Assembly (NCBI RefSeq): GCF_020442045.1
Contig: NZ_JAGRLA010000041.1
Span: forward strand, 1-41,199
Direction: 5' to 3'
Source of the DNA: Bauldia sp.
Lineage (GTDB): Bacteria; Pseudomonadota; Alphaproteobacteria; Rhizobiales; Kaistiaceae
Length of the DNA stretch: 41,199 bases
How positions within the stretch are numbered: position 1 is the stretch's first letter; each line of letters starts with the position of its first letter. Made by a program: the position numbers and the translations under genes. The notes below the pieces were generated by a model. It worked only from the letters and a program-made list of their open reading frames with translations, was not told the DNA's origin and did no database searches. Of the stretch, positions 1-10,337 are shown one piece after another.

Positions 1-920
1 AGCTCCTCGGCGCCGGGATGGACATGGACGAGCGTCTGGCCGGGCTCGGGAATGTCGATATGGTGGTAGCCGCCGGAGGGTATCTCGCTCATCCGGCCGC
101 CGACGAGGAGCAGGAGATCCGATTCCTTGAGCCGCTGGACGAGAGCCGGATTGAAGCCGAGGCCGAGGTCGCCGGCATAGTTCGGGTGCTCGTTGTCGAA
201 CAGCGCCTGGCGGCGGAAGGAGCAGGCGACCGGCAGACGGAATCGCTCGGCGAAGCGGCGCATCCCGGCGACGGCGGTCTCGCTCCAGCGCGATCCGCCG
301 AGGATGACGAGGGGGCGCTTCGCCGCCCATAGCAGCTTCTGGAGCTGGGCCATCTGGGTGAGGCCGGGATAGGTCTCGACCTGGACCCAGGGCGCGGTGT
401 CGGTGACCTCGGCGCGGTCGCGCAGCATGTCCTCCGGAAGCCCGAGCACCACCGGTCCCGGCCGGCCCGACGTCGCCTCGTGGAAGGCGCGGCTGAGGAA
501 TTCCGGTATCCGTTCGGCCCGGTCGATCTCGGCCGCCCATTTCGACACCTCGCCGAAGAACGACCGGAAGTTCATCTCCTGGAAGGCCTCGCGCTCGCGC
601 ATGTGGCGGGCGATCTGGCCGAGGAGGAGGATCACCGGCGTCGAATCCTGCCGCGCGATATGGAGGCCGGCCGAGGCGTTGGTGGCGCCGGGCCCGCGCG
701 TCGCCATGACGATGCCGGGACGGCCGGTCAGCTTGCCCCAGGCATCGGCGGCCATCGCCGCGCCGCCCTCCTGGCGAAAGGTGGTGACCTTGATCGGCGT
801 GTCATAGAGCGCGTCGAGCAGGGCGAGATAGCTCTCGCCGGGCACGCAGAAGGCGCGCTCGACGTCGTTGAGAACGAGGGCATCGGCCAGGATCTGGCCG
901 CCGGTCCGGGTGGCGGTCAT
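1..920 (-). CDS. ThDP-dependent enzyme, acetolactate synthase-like (3' end outside window)
   Basis: About 306 N-terminal residues are visible; the gene runs off the left edge. The fold is the pyrimidine-binding plus central domain of the acetolactate synthase/benzoylformate decarboxylase superfamily. E51, in RQEGGAAMAADAWGKLTG, matches the conserved glutamate that activates thiamine diphosphate. TRGPGATN at about 74-81 is the family's ThDP/FAD-side loop, followed by the GQI and EMNF stretches and a central domain with VILGGSRW. The ThDP-binding GDG...NN motif of the C-terminal domain is not in the window. Acetolactate synthase, oxalyl-CoA decarboxylase-like or aldehyde-forming decarboxylase activity therefore cannot be told apart. 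The ATG at 918-920 is the first plausible start; no strong Shine-Dalgarno precedes it, and the frame stays open upstream without another good start. No partner small subunit is visible. Family assignment is secure; the reaction is not. Confidence 0.85.
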   Translation of the reverse strand, partial: MTATRTGGQILADALVLNDVERAFCVPGESYLALLDALYDTPIKVTTFRQEGGAAMAADAWGKLTGRPGIVMATRGPGATNASAGLHIARQDSTPVILLLGQIARHMREREAFQEMNFRSFFGEVSKWAAEIDRAERIPEFLSRAFHEATSGRPGPVVLGLPEDMLRDRAEVTDTAPWVQVETYPGLTQMAQLQKLLWAAKRPLVILGGSRWSETAVAGMRRFAERFRLPVACSFRRQALFDNEHPNYAGDLGLGFNPALVQRLKESDLLLLVGGRMSEIPSGGYHHIDIPEPGQTLVHVHPGAEE

Positions 921-1091
921 GGGGTCGATATATCCGGTTTCAGGCGGCGTTTCGAGAGCCGCGGGCCGGCAGGGAGAAAGTTATCGTACAAATCCCAGGT
1001 CCATGGACGGGCGCCAGGCGGTGACGCCGGCCCGGCCCCAATGGCGATGGTCTAGGGCCGGTTGGGGGCCTCTCCGGTGAGGAAGCGGCGA

Positions 1092-1472
1092 TCAGGCGTC
1101 TTCGACCGTCACCACGGTGAAGGTGTGCAATTCGCCGTCATCGTCGCGGATGGAAAGATATTCGCCGGGCAGGAAGCTGTGGCTCGACAGCTTGAATCCG
1201 GATTCGTCGCCCTCGTCGCCGTCGATATCATAGGTGAAGCCCCATGAGCCGCCGGGCCGGTGTACGAGATGGCCGACATCGTCTTCCTCGCCGGCCCAGA
1301 AGCGGACGACGCGACAGCGGTCGCGATGCTTCTTCCAGCCCTCCGCGTCGAGATGGCCCTCGGCGTCGAGCGGCGCCGTGAAGCGATAGCCGTGGCGGTC
1401 GCTGCCATTCGGGAAATCCTTGGTCCGGGCGAGGTTGAGGCGGATCGTCTTCAGGGAATAAGGGTCGCTCAT
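1092..1472 (-). CDS. Conserved hypothetical small protein (126 aa)
   Basis: I do not recognise the family. The protein is acidic and soluble, with no signal peptide or membrane segment. It is rich in aromatic and charged residues (RTKDFPNGSDRHGYRF near the N-terminus, a DIDGDEGDESGF acidic patch, then a beta-rich C-terminus ending in TFTVVTVEDA), which suggests a small all-beta domain. Codon use matches its neighbours. Two adjacent ATGs exist at 1473-1475 and 1470-1472. The Shine-Dalgarno GGAGGA directly abuts the first, so the second (MSDPYSL) has the more workable spacing and is used here. It is divergent from the exported protein gene that follows. Its function is unknown. Confidence 0.7.
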   Translation of the reverse strand: MSDPYSLKTIRLNLARTKDFPNGSDRHGYRFTAPLDAEGHLDAEGWKKHRDRCRVVRFWAGEEDDVGHLVHRPGGSWGFTYDIDGDEGDESGFKLSSHSFLPGEYLSIRDDDGELHTFTVVTVEDA

Positions 1473-1587
1473 CATTCCTCCAATTTGCTTTGCGACAGCT
1501 TAGCAGACCGGCCGGGCCTTTCCACTTCGGGGTTTCCCGTAGCAGGTGGCGCGCATAGAGTATGATTCCGCCGATCGGAGGAAGGAA

Positions 1588-2490
1588 TTGTCCGTCGCTG
1601 CGACGATCATCAGCGGGCTTGCCGGCCTGCTTCTGCCGCTCGGCATGGCCACGGGTGCCGCCGCGCAATCCGACTATGCCGAATATCCGACGACCGAATT
1701 CGCGGACGGTGCCGACACCGCCTCCGTGACGGTCGGTCCGGTGACGGCGACGATCACCCTCGAGCGGCGGCCGCGGGTCGACCCGGATTTCGACACCCCG
1801 GTGCTCACCGTATCGGTCGATGGCCGCGAGGCGCTGGAGGTCGTCGGCGTCGCCTCGGGCTTCGATTTCCCGGCAACGGAAGCGAGCATCGCCGACATCG
1901 ACCCCGGCAACGGGACGCCGGAGGTGCTGTTCGCCAGCTATTCCGGCGGGGCGCATTGCTGCACCCAGGTGATCGTCGCATCCGAGGTCGACGGCCGCTG
2001 GGTGGCGATCCCGATCGGCGAATTCGACGGCGAGGGCGGCTATCTCCAGGACGCCAACGGCGACGGCGTCGCCGAGATCGTCACCTACGACAATCGCTTC
2101 CTCTACGAGTTCGGCTGCTATGCCTGCAGCGCGGCGCCGTTGATGATCATCGGGGTGCGCGACGGCCGGGCCTTCGACTTCTCGGCCGAGCCGGCCTTCC
2201 GCGCCGCCCATCGCGACTGGCTGCGCCAGCTCGAGGAGGGGGTCGACGCGGCCGATCGATGGACGTCGCCGGGCTTCCTTGCCGGATGGGTGGCGGCGAA
2301 GATCAGGGCCGGCGAGGGCGACGACGCCTGGCGGCAGTTGAATGCCAACTGGGACCTCGCTTCCGACCAGGGCGAGGAGGTCTGCCTCAAGCCAATGGAT
2401 ATCGAGGATTGCCCGAAGCCGAGCCGCGTGGTGCTCAGCTTCCCGGAACGTCTCAAGCTCTTCCTGAAGCGCACCCGGTATCTCTCCTGA
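1588..2490 (+). CDS. Exported cysteine-rich protein with an FG-GAP/EF-hand-like motif
   Basis: The protein has an N-terminal hydrophobic segment (IISGLAGLLLPLG) followed by ATGAAAQ, a plausible signal peptidase I site, so it is probably periplasmic or secreted. The mature part contains VASGFDFPATEASIADID, a beta-rich core, and DANGDGVAEI around residue 154, which resembles the calcium-binding loop of FG-GAP or EF-hand repeats. Cysteines occur in HCC, GCYAC and in the C-terminal EEVC...EDCP segment, which suggests disulfides and fits export. The start is ambiguous. A TTG at 1588 follows a very strong Shine-Dalgarno (GGAGGAAGG, 1577-1585) and is used here. An in-frame GTG at 1546 has no good ribosome site but would give a positively charged n-region (DRRK). 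I do not recognise a named family. Confidence 0.72.
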   Translation: MSVAATIISGLAGLLLPLGMATGAAAQSDYAEYPTTEFADGADTASVTVGPVTATITLERRPRVDPDFDTPVLTVSVDGREALEVVGVASGFDFPATEASIADIDPGNGTPEVLFASYSGGAHCCTQVIVASEVDGRWVAIPIGEFDGEGGYLQDANGDGVAEIVTYDNRFLYEFGCYACSAAPLMIIGVRDGRAFDFSAEPAFRAAHRDWLRQLEEGVDAADRWTSPGFLAGWVAAKIRAGEGDDAWRQLNANWDLASDQGEEVCLKPMDIEDCPKPSRVVLSFPERLKLFLKRTRYLS

Positions 2491-2681
2491 TCGTCTCCGG
2501 TCTCGCGGGGGCGCACGGCCTTTCGCCTATCGGCGCACCATGCCCGACATCCAGGGCGGCCACGGCGAGGCGAACCCGGCTCGTCGGCGGGCGAAGGTAT
2601 CGCCGGGGAGTTCGATGGCCTTGCCTTTGGCCGCGATCGTTCCACCTTGAACGGCCATGCGGATTCAGCCAGCATGAGGTT

Positions 2682-4763
2682 ATGGGCAGTGCTCCGAAGA
2701 CCGCCAATGTCAGCAGGAAGAGGGACGCGGCATCGACCGTGAAGCGTCCCCGCCGCGCCCGTCCCGAAGCGCCCGCGGTCGACCTTGGTTTGGCGGAGCT
2801 CGCGGCCAATCGCGTCGCCATCGAGGCCGTTTCGCCCGAGATCGATGCCGGCCGCTTCCCCGCCAAGGCGGTCGCCGGCCACCCCTTCGTCGTCGAGGCC
2901 GACATCTTCTGCGACGGCCACGATTCGATCGCGGCCGCCCTGCTCATCCGCCGCGCCGACACCACCGGGTGGCGCGAAATCCCGATGAGTCCCATCCACA
3001 ACGACCGCTGGCGCGGGACGACCGTCGTCGAGGACAACGCCCGCTACGTCTACACGGTCATCGCCTGGCGCGACCTGTTCGAAAGCTGGCGCGAGGAGGT
3101 CACCAAGAAGCACGCCGCCGGTGTCGATATCGCGCTGGAGCTGACCGAGGCGCGAAACCTGCTGGTCCACACCCGCGACGCGGGTGATCGCGGCAGCGCC
3201 GCCGACCGCGAGGGGCTCGAGGCCCTGATCGCGTCCATCGACGCCACCGACGGCAAGGCCGGGCGGCTCGATATCCTGCTGTCGGCGGAGGCCGCGGAGC
3301 TGATGCGCCGGGTGGCGATCAGGACCAACCTTTCCCGCCACGAGCGCGAGCTGCCGCTCACCGTCGATCGCGAGGCGGCGGCCTTCAGCGCGTGGTACGA
3401 GCTGTTTCCCCGCTCGATGTCCGACGATCCGGGGCGTCACGGCACCTTCGACGACGTCGTCGCCAAGCTCGCTTACGTCCGCGATATGGGCTTCGACGTG
3501 CTCTATTTCCCGCCGATCCATCCGATCGGCACCGCCTTCCGCAAGGGCAAGAACAATACGCTGGAGCCGGGGCCGGACGACCCCGGCAGCCCCTATGCCA
3601 TCGGCTCGCCCGACGGTGGGCATGAGGCCATCCATCCCGAGCTCGGCAGCTTCGAGGATTTCACCCGGCTGATCGCCGCGGCCCGCGACCACGGGCTCGA
3701 GATCGCGCTCGACTTCGCCATCCAGTGCTCCCCCGACCATCCCTGGATCAGGCAACATCCCGAGTGGTTCGACTGGCGGCCGGACGGCACGATCAAATAT
3801 GCTGAGAACCCGCCGAAGAAGTACCAGGACATCGTCAATGTCCACTTCTACCGGGAAGCCTTCCCCGCCGTCTGGTACGCGCTCCGCGACATCGTCCTCT
3901 TCTGGGCCGGACACGGCGTCCGTATCTTCCGCGTCGACAATCCGCACACCAAGCCGTTTCCATTCTGGGAGTGGATGATCGCCGACGTCCAGGCGAAGCA
4001 TCCCGACGTGATCTTCCTCGCCGAGGCCTTCACCCGGCCGAAGGTGATGAAGCGGCTCGCCAAGATCGGCTTCACCCAGTCCTATTCCTACTTCACCTGG
4101 CGCAACACCAAGGCGGAGCTGACCGACTACCTGACCGAGCTGACCCGGACCGAATGCCGCCACTACATGCGGCCGAATTTCTTCGTCAACACGCCCGACA
4201 TCAACCCGGTCTATCTGCAGACCAGCGGCCGGCCGGGCTTCCGGGTCAGGGCGGTGCTCGCCGCTGCGCTCGGCGGTAGCTACGGCGTCTACAGCGGCTT
4301 CGAGCTCTGCGAGGGGACGCCGATCCCGGGCAGGGAGGAATATCTCGATTCCGAGAAATACGAGATCAGGGCATGGGACTGGGACCGCCCCGGCAACATT
4401 CGCGCCGACATCGCGCTGCTGAACCGGCTGCGCCGCGAGAGCCCGGCGATGCGGGATTTCACCAACCTCGCCTTCCACAATGCCTGGAACGACAACATCC
4501 TCTATTTCGCGCGCTCGACGCCGGCGAAGGACGATTTCCTGCTCTTCGCCGTCAACCTCGACCCGCATAACGGACAGGGCGCCGATTTCGAGATCCCGCT
4601 GTGGGAGTTCGGCCTTCCCGACGAGGCCGCGATCGACGCGCGGAATCTCGTCACCGGCGAGGATTTCGTCTGGCATGGAAAGACCCAGCATATGTGGCTC
4701 GATCCGGATGCGTTTCCCTACCTGATCTGGCGCCTGCTGCCCTTCGACGGAGCGCGCGCATGA
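2682..4763 (+). CDS. glgE: Alpha-1,4-glucan:maltose-1-phosphate maltosyltransferase (GlgE)
   Basis: GlgE (EC 2.4.99.16) transfers maltose from alpha-maltose-1-phosphate to the non-reducing end of an alpha-1,4-glucan. The 693-residue length fits the family. An N-terminal beta domain (about 60-200) is followed by a GH13_3 catalytic barrel beginning at WYELFPRS. Catalytic residues are visible: nucleophile D419 in FRVDNPHTKPFPFWEW and acid/base E448 in FLAEAFTRP. Their 29-residue spacing equals that of the Streptomyces enzyme (D394/E423). FRKGKNN and NFFVNTPDINP are typical maltose-phosphate and acceptor-site blocks. The frame stays open upstream across the previous gene, but the ATG at 2682 gives the normal N-terminus and avoids that overlap. 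The 191-bp gap upstream should hold the promoter; I could not pick convincing boxes. The stop overlaps the next ATG by 4 bp (ATGA). Confidence 0.96.
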   Translation: MGSAPKTANVSRKRDAASTVKRPRRARPEAPAVDLGLAELAANRVAIEAVSPEIDAGRFPAKAVAGHPFVVEADIFCDGHDSIAAALLIRRADTTGWREIPMSPIHNDRWRGTTVVEDNARYVYTVIAWRDLFESWREEVTKKHAAGVDIALELTEARNLLVHTRDAGDRGSAADREGLEALIASIDATDGKAGRLDILLSAEAAELMRRVAIRTNLSRHERELPLTVDREAAAFSAWYELFPRSMSDDPGRHGTFDDVVAKLAYVRDMGFDVLYFPPIHPIGTAFRKGKNNTLEPGPDDPGSPYAIGSPDGGHEAIHPELGSFEDFTRLIAAARDHGLEIALDFAIQCSPDHPWIRQHPEWFDWRPDGTIKYAENPPKKYQDIVNVHFYREAFPAVWYALRDIVLFWAGHGVRIFRVDNPHTKPFPFWEWMIADVQAKHPDVIFLAEAFTRPKVMKRLAKIGFTQSYSYFTWRNTKAELTDYLTELTRTECRHYMRPNFFVNTPDINPVYLQTSGRPGFRVRAVLAAALGGSYGVYSGFELCEGTPIPGREEYLDSEKYEIRAWDWDRPGNIRADIALLNRLRRESPAMRDFTNLAFHNAWNDNILYFARSTPAKDDFLLFAVNLDPHNGQGADFEIPLWEFGLPDEAAIDARNLVTGEDFVWHGKTQHMWLDPDAFPYLIWRLLPFDGARA

Positions 4764-7700
4764 GCATCGGCAAGGCGGGCGCCGACCGCGCCGCGGCAGT
4801 CAGGCGGGGGGACGGTCGCATCGATCGGACCAGGAGCGACTGGTACAAGGACGCCGTCATCTACCAGCTCCACATCAAGGCCTTCTTCGATTCCAACGGC
4901 GACGGGGTTGGCGATTTCGGTGGCCTGATGCAGAAGCTCGACTATGTCGAGAGCCTCGGCGTCGACGTTATCTGGATCCTGCCCTTCTACCCGTCGCCGC
5001 TTCGTGACGACGGCTATGACATCGCCGATTATCGCTCGATCAACCCGACCTACGGGACGATGCGCGACTTCCGCCGCTTCGTCTCCGAAGCCCATCGCCG
5101 TGGCATTCGCGTCGTCACCGAGCTGGTCATCAACCACACCTCCGACCAGCATCCCTGGTTCCAGAAGGCGCGGCATTCCAGGCCCGGCTCGGCGGCGCGG
5201 GACTTCTACGTCTGGAGCGATACCGACGAGAAATACCAGGGTACCCGGATCATCTTCATCGACACCGAGAAGTCGAACTGGACCTGGGACTCGGAGGCCC
5301 AGGCCTTCTTCTGGCACCGCTTCTATTCCCACCAGCCCGATCTCAATTTCGACAACCCCAAGGTCCTCGCCGAGGTCAAGCGGCTGATGCATTACTGGCT
5401 CGACATGGGAGTCGACGGGCTGCGGCTCGACGCCATCCCCTATCTCGTCGAGCGGGAGGGCACCAACAACGAGAACCTGCCCGAGACCCATGCCGTCCTC
5501 AAGGAGATCAGGGCGGAGATGGACGCCCATTATCCCGATCGCATGCTGCTCGCCGAGGCCAACCAGTGGCCAGAGGATACCCGCCCCTATTTCGGCGAGG
5601 GCGACGAGTGCCACATGGGCTTCCACTTCCCGCTGATGCCGCGGATGTACATGGCCCTCGCCCAGGAGGACCGCCACCCGATCACCGACATCATCCGCCA
5701 GACCCCGGAGATTCCGGAATCCTGCCAGTGGGCCATCTTCCTGCGCAACCACGACGAGCTGACGCTGGAAATGGTGACGGCGGAGGAACGGGATTACCTC
5801 TGGCGCACCTATGCCCGCGATTCCCGCGCCCGCATCAATCTCGGCATCCGCCGCCGGCTGGCGCCGCTGCTCGACAACGACCGGCGCAAGATCGAGCTGA
5901 TGAACGCGCTGCTCCTGTCGATGCCGGGCACGCCGGTGATCTATTACGGCGACGAGCTCGGCATGGGGGACAATTACTTCCTCGGTGATCGCGACGGCGT
6001 CCGCACGCCGATGCAATGGTCGGGCGACCGCAATGGCGGCTTCTCCCGCGCCAACCCGCAGCAGCTCTACCTGCCGCCGATCATGGACCCGGTCTATGGG
6101 TTCGAGGCGGTCAATGTCGAGGCGCAGCAGAACGAGGCGGCCTCCCTGCTCAACTGGATGCGGCGGCTGATCGCGGTTCGCAAGCAGCACAAGGCCTTTG
6201 GCCGCGGCACGCTGAACATCCTCTATCCGAGCAACCGCAAGGTCCTCGCCTATGTTCGCGAATATGACGGCGAGCGGATCCTGTGCGTCGCCAACCTCTC
6301 GCGACAGGCGCAGGCGGTCGAGCTCGACCTGTCCGCCTACAAGGGCTCCGTCCCGGTCGAATTGACCGGCGGGGCGCCTTTCCCGCCGGCCGGCGACCTC
6401 CACTACATGCTGACCCTGCCGGGCTTCGGCTTCTTCTGGTTCCTGCTAGCGGAGGAGGCCGACGCGCCGCGCTGGCATGTCCAGACCCCCGACCCGCTGC
6501 CGGAATTCATCACCCTGACGGCGCCCGCCGGCCGCCTCGCCAGGGCCCTGGAGGGGCGGGAACTGATCCAGCTCGAGCGCGACGCGCTTCCCGGTTTCGT
6601 GGAGCGCCAGCGGTGGTTCGCCGACAAGGGCGCCGCCGGCCGCCGCGTCGGGGCGACGCCGATCGGCAGCATTCCGGGTGAACAGAACCAGCTCGTCCTG
6701 CTCCACCCCGACAGCGATGGCGAGGAGGCGGCGACCTATTTCATGCCGCTGACCGTGCTGTGGGGCGAGGAGAACCTCCATTTCGGCGCGCCGAAGCTCT
6801 CCTACACGCTGGCCAAGCTTCGCTATGGTCCCAATCTCGGAGCGCTGCTCGACGGTGCTTTCGACGAACGCTTCCACCGCGACCTGCTTGCCGCCATCAT
6901 TGCCGGCCGCGACATCGAGATGGAGGCCGGCCTGCTCCGCTTCAAACCGACGGAATCGTTGCGGCGGCTCGACCTGTCCGGCGAGCTGCGACCCGCCGGT
7001 GTCGAGCAGAGCAACGTCTCCTTCGTGGTCGGCGCCGAGGCGATCGTCAAGGTCTACCGCCGGCTGCGCGACGGCGAGCAACCGGAGATCGAGATCGGCC
7101 GCTTCCTGACCGAGATCGCCGGCTATGCGAACACGCCGGCCTTCCTCGGCGCCGCCGAGTTCGTTCCGGCCGACGACGGCAAGCCGATAACGCTCGCCTC
7201 GATCTTCGCTTTCGTCCGCAACCAGGGCGACGCCTGGAGCGTGACGATGGGGGCGCTCGACCGCGATCTCGAGGAATTCGGCCTGCAGCTTCGGGAGCCG
7301 GAGGAGGGGGTCGCGGCGGAGGAGCCGCCGCCTTTCCATCATCCGCTCGACCTCGGCGGCAAGCTCGGCCGCCGCACCGCGGAGCTTCACGCCGCCTTTG
7401 CCGTTCCGACCGGCAATCGCGCCTTCCGGGCCGAGGCCCTCTCTCCCGCCGACGTCAAGCGGTGGATCAAGGCGGCGACGACCGAGGCGAACCGCACCAT
7501 CCAGGCGGTGGCAAAAGTGGCGCAGTCGCTTCAGGAGGAGAGGGATCGCGCCGCCGCCGCCGCCCTGCTCAGGGCGCGCAGGACCGTCATCGAGCGGATC
7601 AACGCGGTGCGCGACCTGCCGATCGACGGCCTGAAGACGCGCATCCACGGCGACTATCATCTCGGCCAGGTTCTCGTCGTCGAGGACGACCTGATGATCA

Positions 7701-8110
7701 TCGACTTCGAGGGCGAGCCGCGTCGCGCCGTTTCCGAGCGGCGGCAGAAGACCTCCCCGCTTCGTGATGTCGCCGGAATGCTGCGGTCCTTCGACTATGC
7801 AGCGTCGTCGGCGATCGACAATGTCCGCCAGCGCACCAGCCGCGAGGATGAGACGATCGAAAAGCGGGCGACGGCCTGGCGCGACGAGGTGAGCCGCGAC
7901 TTCCTGGCGGCATATTGGCGGGTGGCGGACACGATCGGCGTGCTGCCCTCGCAGCAGTCGACCCGCGATGGCCTTCTCGATCTCTTCCTGATCCAGAAGG
8001 CCGCCTACGAAATCCGCTACGAGGCGGCGACGCGCCCGTCGTGGATATCGATCCCGATCCGCGGATTGCTTGGCATCCTGACGAAGGAAACCGAGACCCA
8101 TGGCACGTAA
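4760..8110 (+). CDS. treS: Trehalose synthase / maltokinase fusion (TreS-Mak)
   Basis: This 1116-residue protein fuses two steps of the GlgE pathway. TreS interconverts trehalose and maltose (EC 5.4.99.16). The maltokinase domain phosphorylates maltose with ATP to maltose-1-phosphate (EC 2.7.1.175), the donor for GlgE. The TreS part (about 25-560) starts with [20 protein letters not shown]. Its nucleophile is D224 in [10 protein letters not shown] and its acid/base E266 in LLAEANQW; the 42-residue spacing equals that of mycobacterial TreS. FLRNHDEL carries the third carboxylate. The maltokinase part (about 590-1116) has the cap motif [15 protein letters not shown]. It also has the aminoglycoside-phosphotransferase-like catalytic loop [10 protein letters not shown] (about 962) and the metal-binding IDFEGEP (about 980). 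Both halves look intact. The start ATG overlaps the glgE stop, and the end overlaps glgB by 11 bp, implying translational coupling. Confidence 0.96.
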   Translation: MSIGKAGADRAAAVRRGDGRIDRTRSDWYKDAVIYQLHIKAFFDSNGDGVGDFGGLMQKLDYVESLGVDVIWILPFYPSPLRDDGYDIADYRSINPTYGTMRDFRRFVSEAHRRGIRVVTELVINHTSDQHPWFQKARHSRPGSAARDFYVWSDTDEKYQGTRIIFIDTEKSNWTWDSEAQAFFWHRFYSHQPDLNFDNPKVLAEVKRLMHYWLDMGVDGLRLDAIPYLVEREGTNNENLPETHAVLKEIRAEMDAHYPDRMLLAEANQWPEDTRPYFGEGDECHMGFHFPLMPRMYMALAQEDRHPITDIIRQTPEIPESCQWAIFLRNHDELTLEMVTAEERDYLWRTYARDSRARINLGIRRRLAPLLDNDRRKIELMNALLLSMPGTPVIYYGDELGMGDNYFLGDRDGVRTPMQWSGDRNGGFSRANPQQLYLPPIMDPVYGFEAVNVEAQQNEAASLLNWMRRLIAVRKQHKAFGRGTLNILYPSNRKVLAYVREYDGERILCVANLSRQAQAVELDLSAYKGSVPVELTGGAPFPPAGDLHYMLTLPGFGFFWFLLAEEADAPRWHVQTPDPLPEFITLTAPAGRLARALEGRELIQLERDALPGFVERQRWFADKGAAGRRVGATPIGSIPGEQNQLVLLHPDSDGEEAATYFMPLTVLWGEENLHFGAPKLSYTLAKLRYGPNLGALLDGAFDERFHRDLLAAIIAGRDIEMEAGLLRFKPTESLRRLDLSGELRPAGVEQSNVSFVVGAEAIVKVYRRLRDGEQPEIEIGRFLTEIAGYANTPAFLGAAEFVPADDGKPITLASIFAFVRNQGDAWSVTMGALDRDLEEFGLQLREPEEGVAAEEPPPFHHPLDLGGKLGRRTAELHAAFAVPTGNRAFRAEALSPADVKRWIKAATTEANRTIQAVAKVAQSLQEERDRAAAAALLRARRTVIERINAVRDLPIDGLKTRIHGDYHLGQVLVVEDDLMIIDFEGEPRRAVSERRQKTSPLRDVAGMLRSFDYAASSAIDNVRQRTSREDETIEKRATAWRDEVSRDFLAAYWRVADTIGVLPSQQSTRDGLLDLFLIQKAAYEIRYEAATRPSWISIPIRGLLGILTKETETHGT

Positions 8111-10319
8111 GGCTGCGAACCTCCCGACCTGGCGGCCCGATGACGCGACGATCGACGCGATCGTCCAGGGCCGGCATGGCGACCCCTTCGCCCTGCTCGG
8201 CATGCACACCCACACCAACGCGCCGGTATCCGTGCGGCTGTTCTCGCCGGGGGCCGAGGAGGCGAGGATCATCGACAAGGCGAGCGGCAAGGACGTCGCG
8301 ACGCTGGAGAGGCTCCATCCCGACGGCTTTTTCGCCGGGCCGGTGCCGCGCCGCCGCAAGCCGTTCCCCTATCTCGTCGAATTCACCAATGCCGCGGCGA
8401 GCTGGCGCATCGAGGATCCCTACCGCTTCCCGTCCCTGCTCGGCGATATCGACGTCCATCTGATGGGCGAGGGGCGGCACCGCCGCATCTACGATCATCT
8501 CGGCGCCCACCAGCGAATCCTCGATGGTGTCGAAGGCGTCACCTTCGGCGTATGGGCGCCGAATGCACGGCGCGTCAGCGTTGTCGGCGATTTCAATTTC
8601 TGGGATGGCCGCCGCCACCCGATGCGCAAGCATCTCGGCATCGGCGTCTGGGAGATCTTCATCCCCGGCGTCGGGCCGGACGCCGTCTACAAATACGAGA
8701 TCCTCGGCGCCGATGGCGTGTTGCGGCCGCTGAAGGCCGACCCGATCGCCTTCGCCCAGGAGAAGCCGCCGGCAACCGCCTCCCGCGTCGTTCCGCCGGC
8801 CGCCTATCAATGGTCGGATGAAGCCTGGCTCGCGGCGCGGCAGGAGCGCCAGGGCCTTGGCGCGCCGGTGTCCGTCTACGAGGTCCATCTTGGCTCGTGG
8901 CGGCGCAAGGAGGGTAACCAATACCTGAGCTACGCCGACCTCGCGGACCAGCTCGTCGCCTATGCGACCGACATGGGCTTCACCCATCTCGAACTGATGC
9001 CGGTGTCGGAATATCCCTTCGACGGCTCATGGGGCTATCAGCCGATCGGCCTCTTCGCGCCGACCAGCCGCTTCGGCCCGCCGGCCGAGTTCGCCCGTTT
9101 CGTCGATCGCTGCCATGGCGCCGGCCTCGGCGTCATCATCGACTGGGTACCCGCCCATTTCCCGACCGATGCCCACGGCCTGATGCGCTTCGACGGGACC
9201 GCGCTCTACGAGCACCAGGATCCGCGTCTCGGCTTCCACAGGGACTGGAACACCCTGATCTACAATTTCGGCCGCAACGAGGTCCGCAACTTCCTCATCG
9301 CCAACGCGCTCTTCTGGCTCGACCGCTTCCATATCGATGCGCTGCGCGTCGACGCCGTCGCCTCGATGCTCTATCTCGATTATTCGCGCAATCCCGGTGA
9401 ATGGATCCCGAATGTCCATGGCGGCCGCGAGAACCTGGAGGCGATCGCCTTCCTTCGCGAGCTGAATACGGTGACCTTCGGCGACTATCCCGGCACCACC
9501 ACCATCGCCGAGGAATCGACGTCATGGCCGCAGGTGTCGCGTCCGGTCGACGGCGGCGGGCTCGGCTTCGGCTACAAGTGGAACATGGGCTGGATGCACG
9601 ACACGCTCGAATACATGAAGCACGAGCCGGTCCATCGGAGATACCACCACCACCAGATGACCTTCGGCATCCACTATGCCTATAGCGAGAATTTCGTCCT
9701 GCCGCTCAGCCACGACGAGGTGGTCCATGGCAAGGGCTCGCTGATCGGCAAGATGCCCGGCGACGCCTGGCAGAAATTCGCCAATCTCCGTGCCTATTTC
9801 GGCTTCATGTGGACCCACCCGGGCAAGAAGCTGCTCTTCATGGGCGGTGAATTCGCCCAGGAGCGGGAATGGAACCACGACCAGTCGCTCGACTGGCACC
9901 TGCTCGATCATGCGCCGCATCGCGAGGTCCAGGCGCTCGTCCGCGACCTCAACCACCTCTACCGGAGCCTGCCCGCCCTCCACGTCAGGGACGCCGACCC
10001 CGGCGGCTTCGAATGGGTGGAGGCCACCGACGCCGATAACAGCGTCTACGCCTATCTCCGCTTCGGCAACCAGGGCGATGCGCCGGTGCTGGTGGTCTGC
10101 AACTTCACCCCGGTCGTCCGCGAGGGCTACCGGCTCGGCGTTCCGCGGGACGGGCGGTGGGTCGAAAGGCTGAACACGGACGCCGCCGCCTATGGCGGTT
10201 CGAATGTCGGCAACGGCGGAGCGGTCGTCGCTGAATCCACACCTTGGCAGGGCAGGCCGGCCTCGCTATCTGTGACACTCCCTCCTTTGGCGACGGTGGT
10301 CCTTGAGCATTCCGCCTAG
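8100..10319 (+). CDS. glgB: 1,4-alpha-glucan branching enzyme (GlgB)
   Basis: GlgB (EC 2.4.1.18) cuts alpha-1,4 chains and rejoins them through alpha-1,6 bonds. It supplies branch points to the glucan elongated by GlgE. At 739 residues it has the full two-module N-terminus: an N1 domain with [11 protein letters not shown] and a CBM48 with [20 protein letters not shown]. The GH13_9 barrel follows. Catalytic residues are D418 in [16 protein letters not shown] and E471 in IAEES; the 53-residue spacing matches E. coli D405/E458. [13 protein letters not shown] carries the transition-state stabilising aspartate. The gene overlaps the end of treS-mak by 11 bp and lies 18 bp before glgX. Confidence 0.97.
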   Translation: MARKAANLPTWRPDDATIDAIVQGRHGDPFALLGMHTHTNAPVSVRLFSPGAEEARIIDKASGKDVATLERLHPDGFFAGPVPRRRKPFPYLVEFTNAAASWRIEDPYRFPSLLGDIDVHLMGEGRHRRIYDHLGAHQRILDGVEGVTFGVWAPNARRVSVVGDFNFWDGRRHPMRKHLGIGVWEIFIPGVGPDAVYKYEILGADGVLRPLKADPIAFAQEKPPATASRVVPPAAYQWSDEAWLAARQERQGLGAPVSVYEVHLGSWRRKEGNQYLSYADLADQLVAYATDMGFTHLELMPVSEYPFDGSWGYQPIGLFAPTSRFGPPAEFARFVDRCHGAGLGVIIDWVPAHFPTDAHGLMRFDGTALYEHQDPRLGFHRDWNTLIYNFGRNEVRNFLIANALFWLDRFHIDALRVDAVASMLYLDYSRNPGEWIPNVHGGRENLEAIAFLRELNTVTFGDYPGTTTIAEESTSWPQVSRPVDGGGLGFGYKWNMGWMHDTLEYMKHEPVHRRYHHHQMTFGIHYAYSENFVLPLSHDEVVHGKGSLIGKMPGDAWQKFANLRAYFGFMWTHPGKKLLFMGGEFAQEREWNHDQSLDWHLLDHAPHREVQALVRDLNHLYRSLPALHVRDADPGGFEWVEATDADNSVYAYLRFGNQGDAPVLVVCNFTPVVREGYRLGVPRDGRWVERLNTDAAAYGGSNVGNGGAVVAESTPWQGRPASLSVTLPPLATVVLEHSA

Positions 10320-10337
10320 CCGCCTTCCGTGGAGATC

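Noticed and set aside
1956..2681. Upstream extension of the glgE frame
   Set aside because: It overlaps the exported-protein gene in another frame, is Arg/Gly-rich like a GC shadow and matches nothing in GlgE; the ATG at 2682 gives the normal N-terminus.
2491..2681. Stress-type (GGAAC...CGTT) promoter before glgE
   Set aside because: Searched for because such glucan/trehalose operons can be stress induced; no properly spaced pair is present on the plus strand.
2118..4691. Long minus-strand open frame opposite glgE
   Set aside because: An antisense shadow of a high-GC gene; composition is biased and no motif is present, while the plus strand carries intact GlgE catalytic residues.
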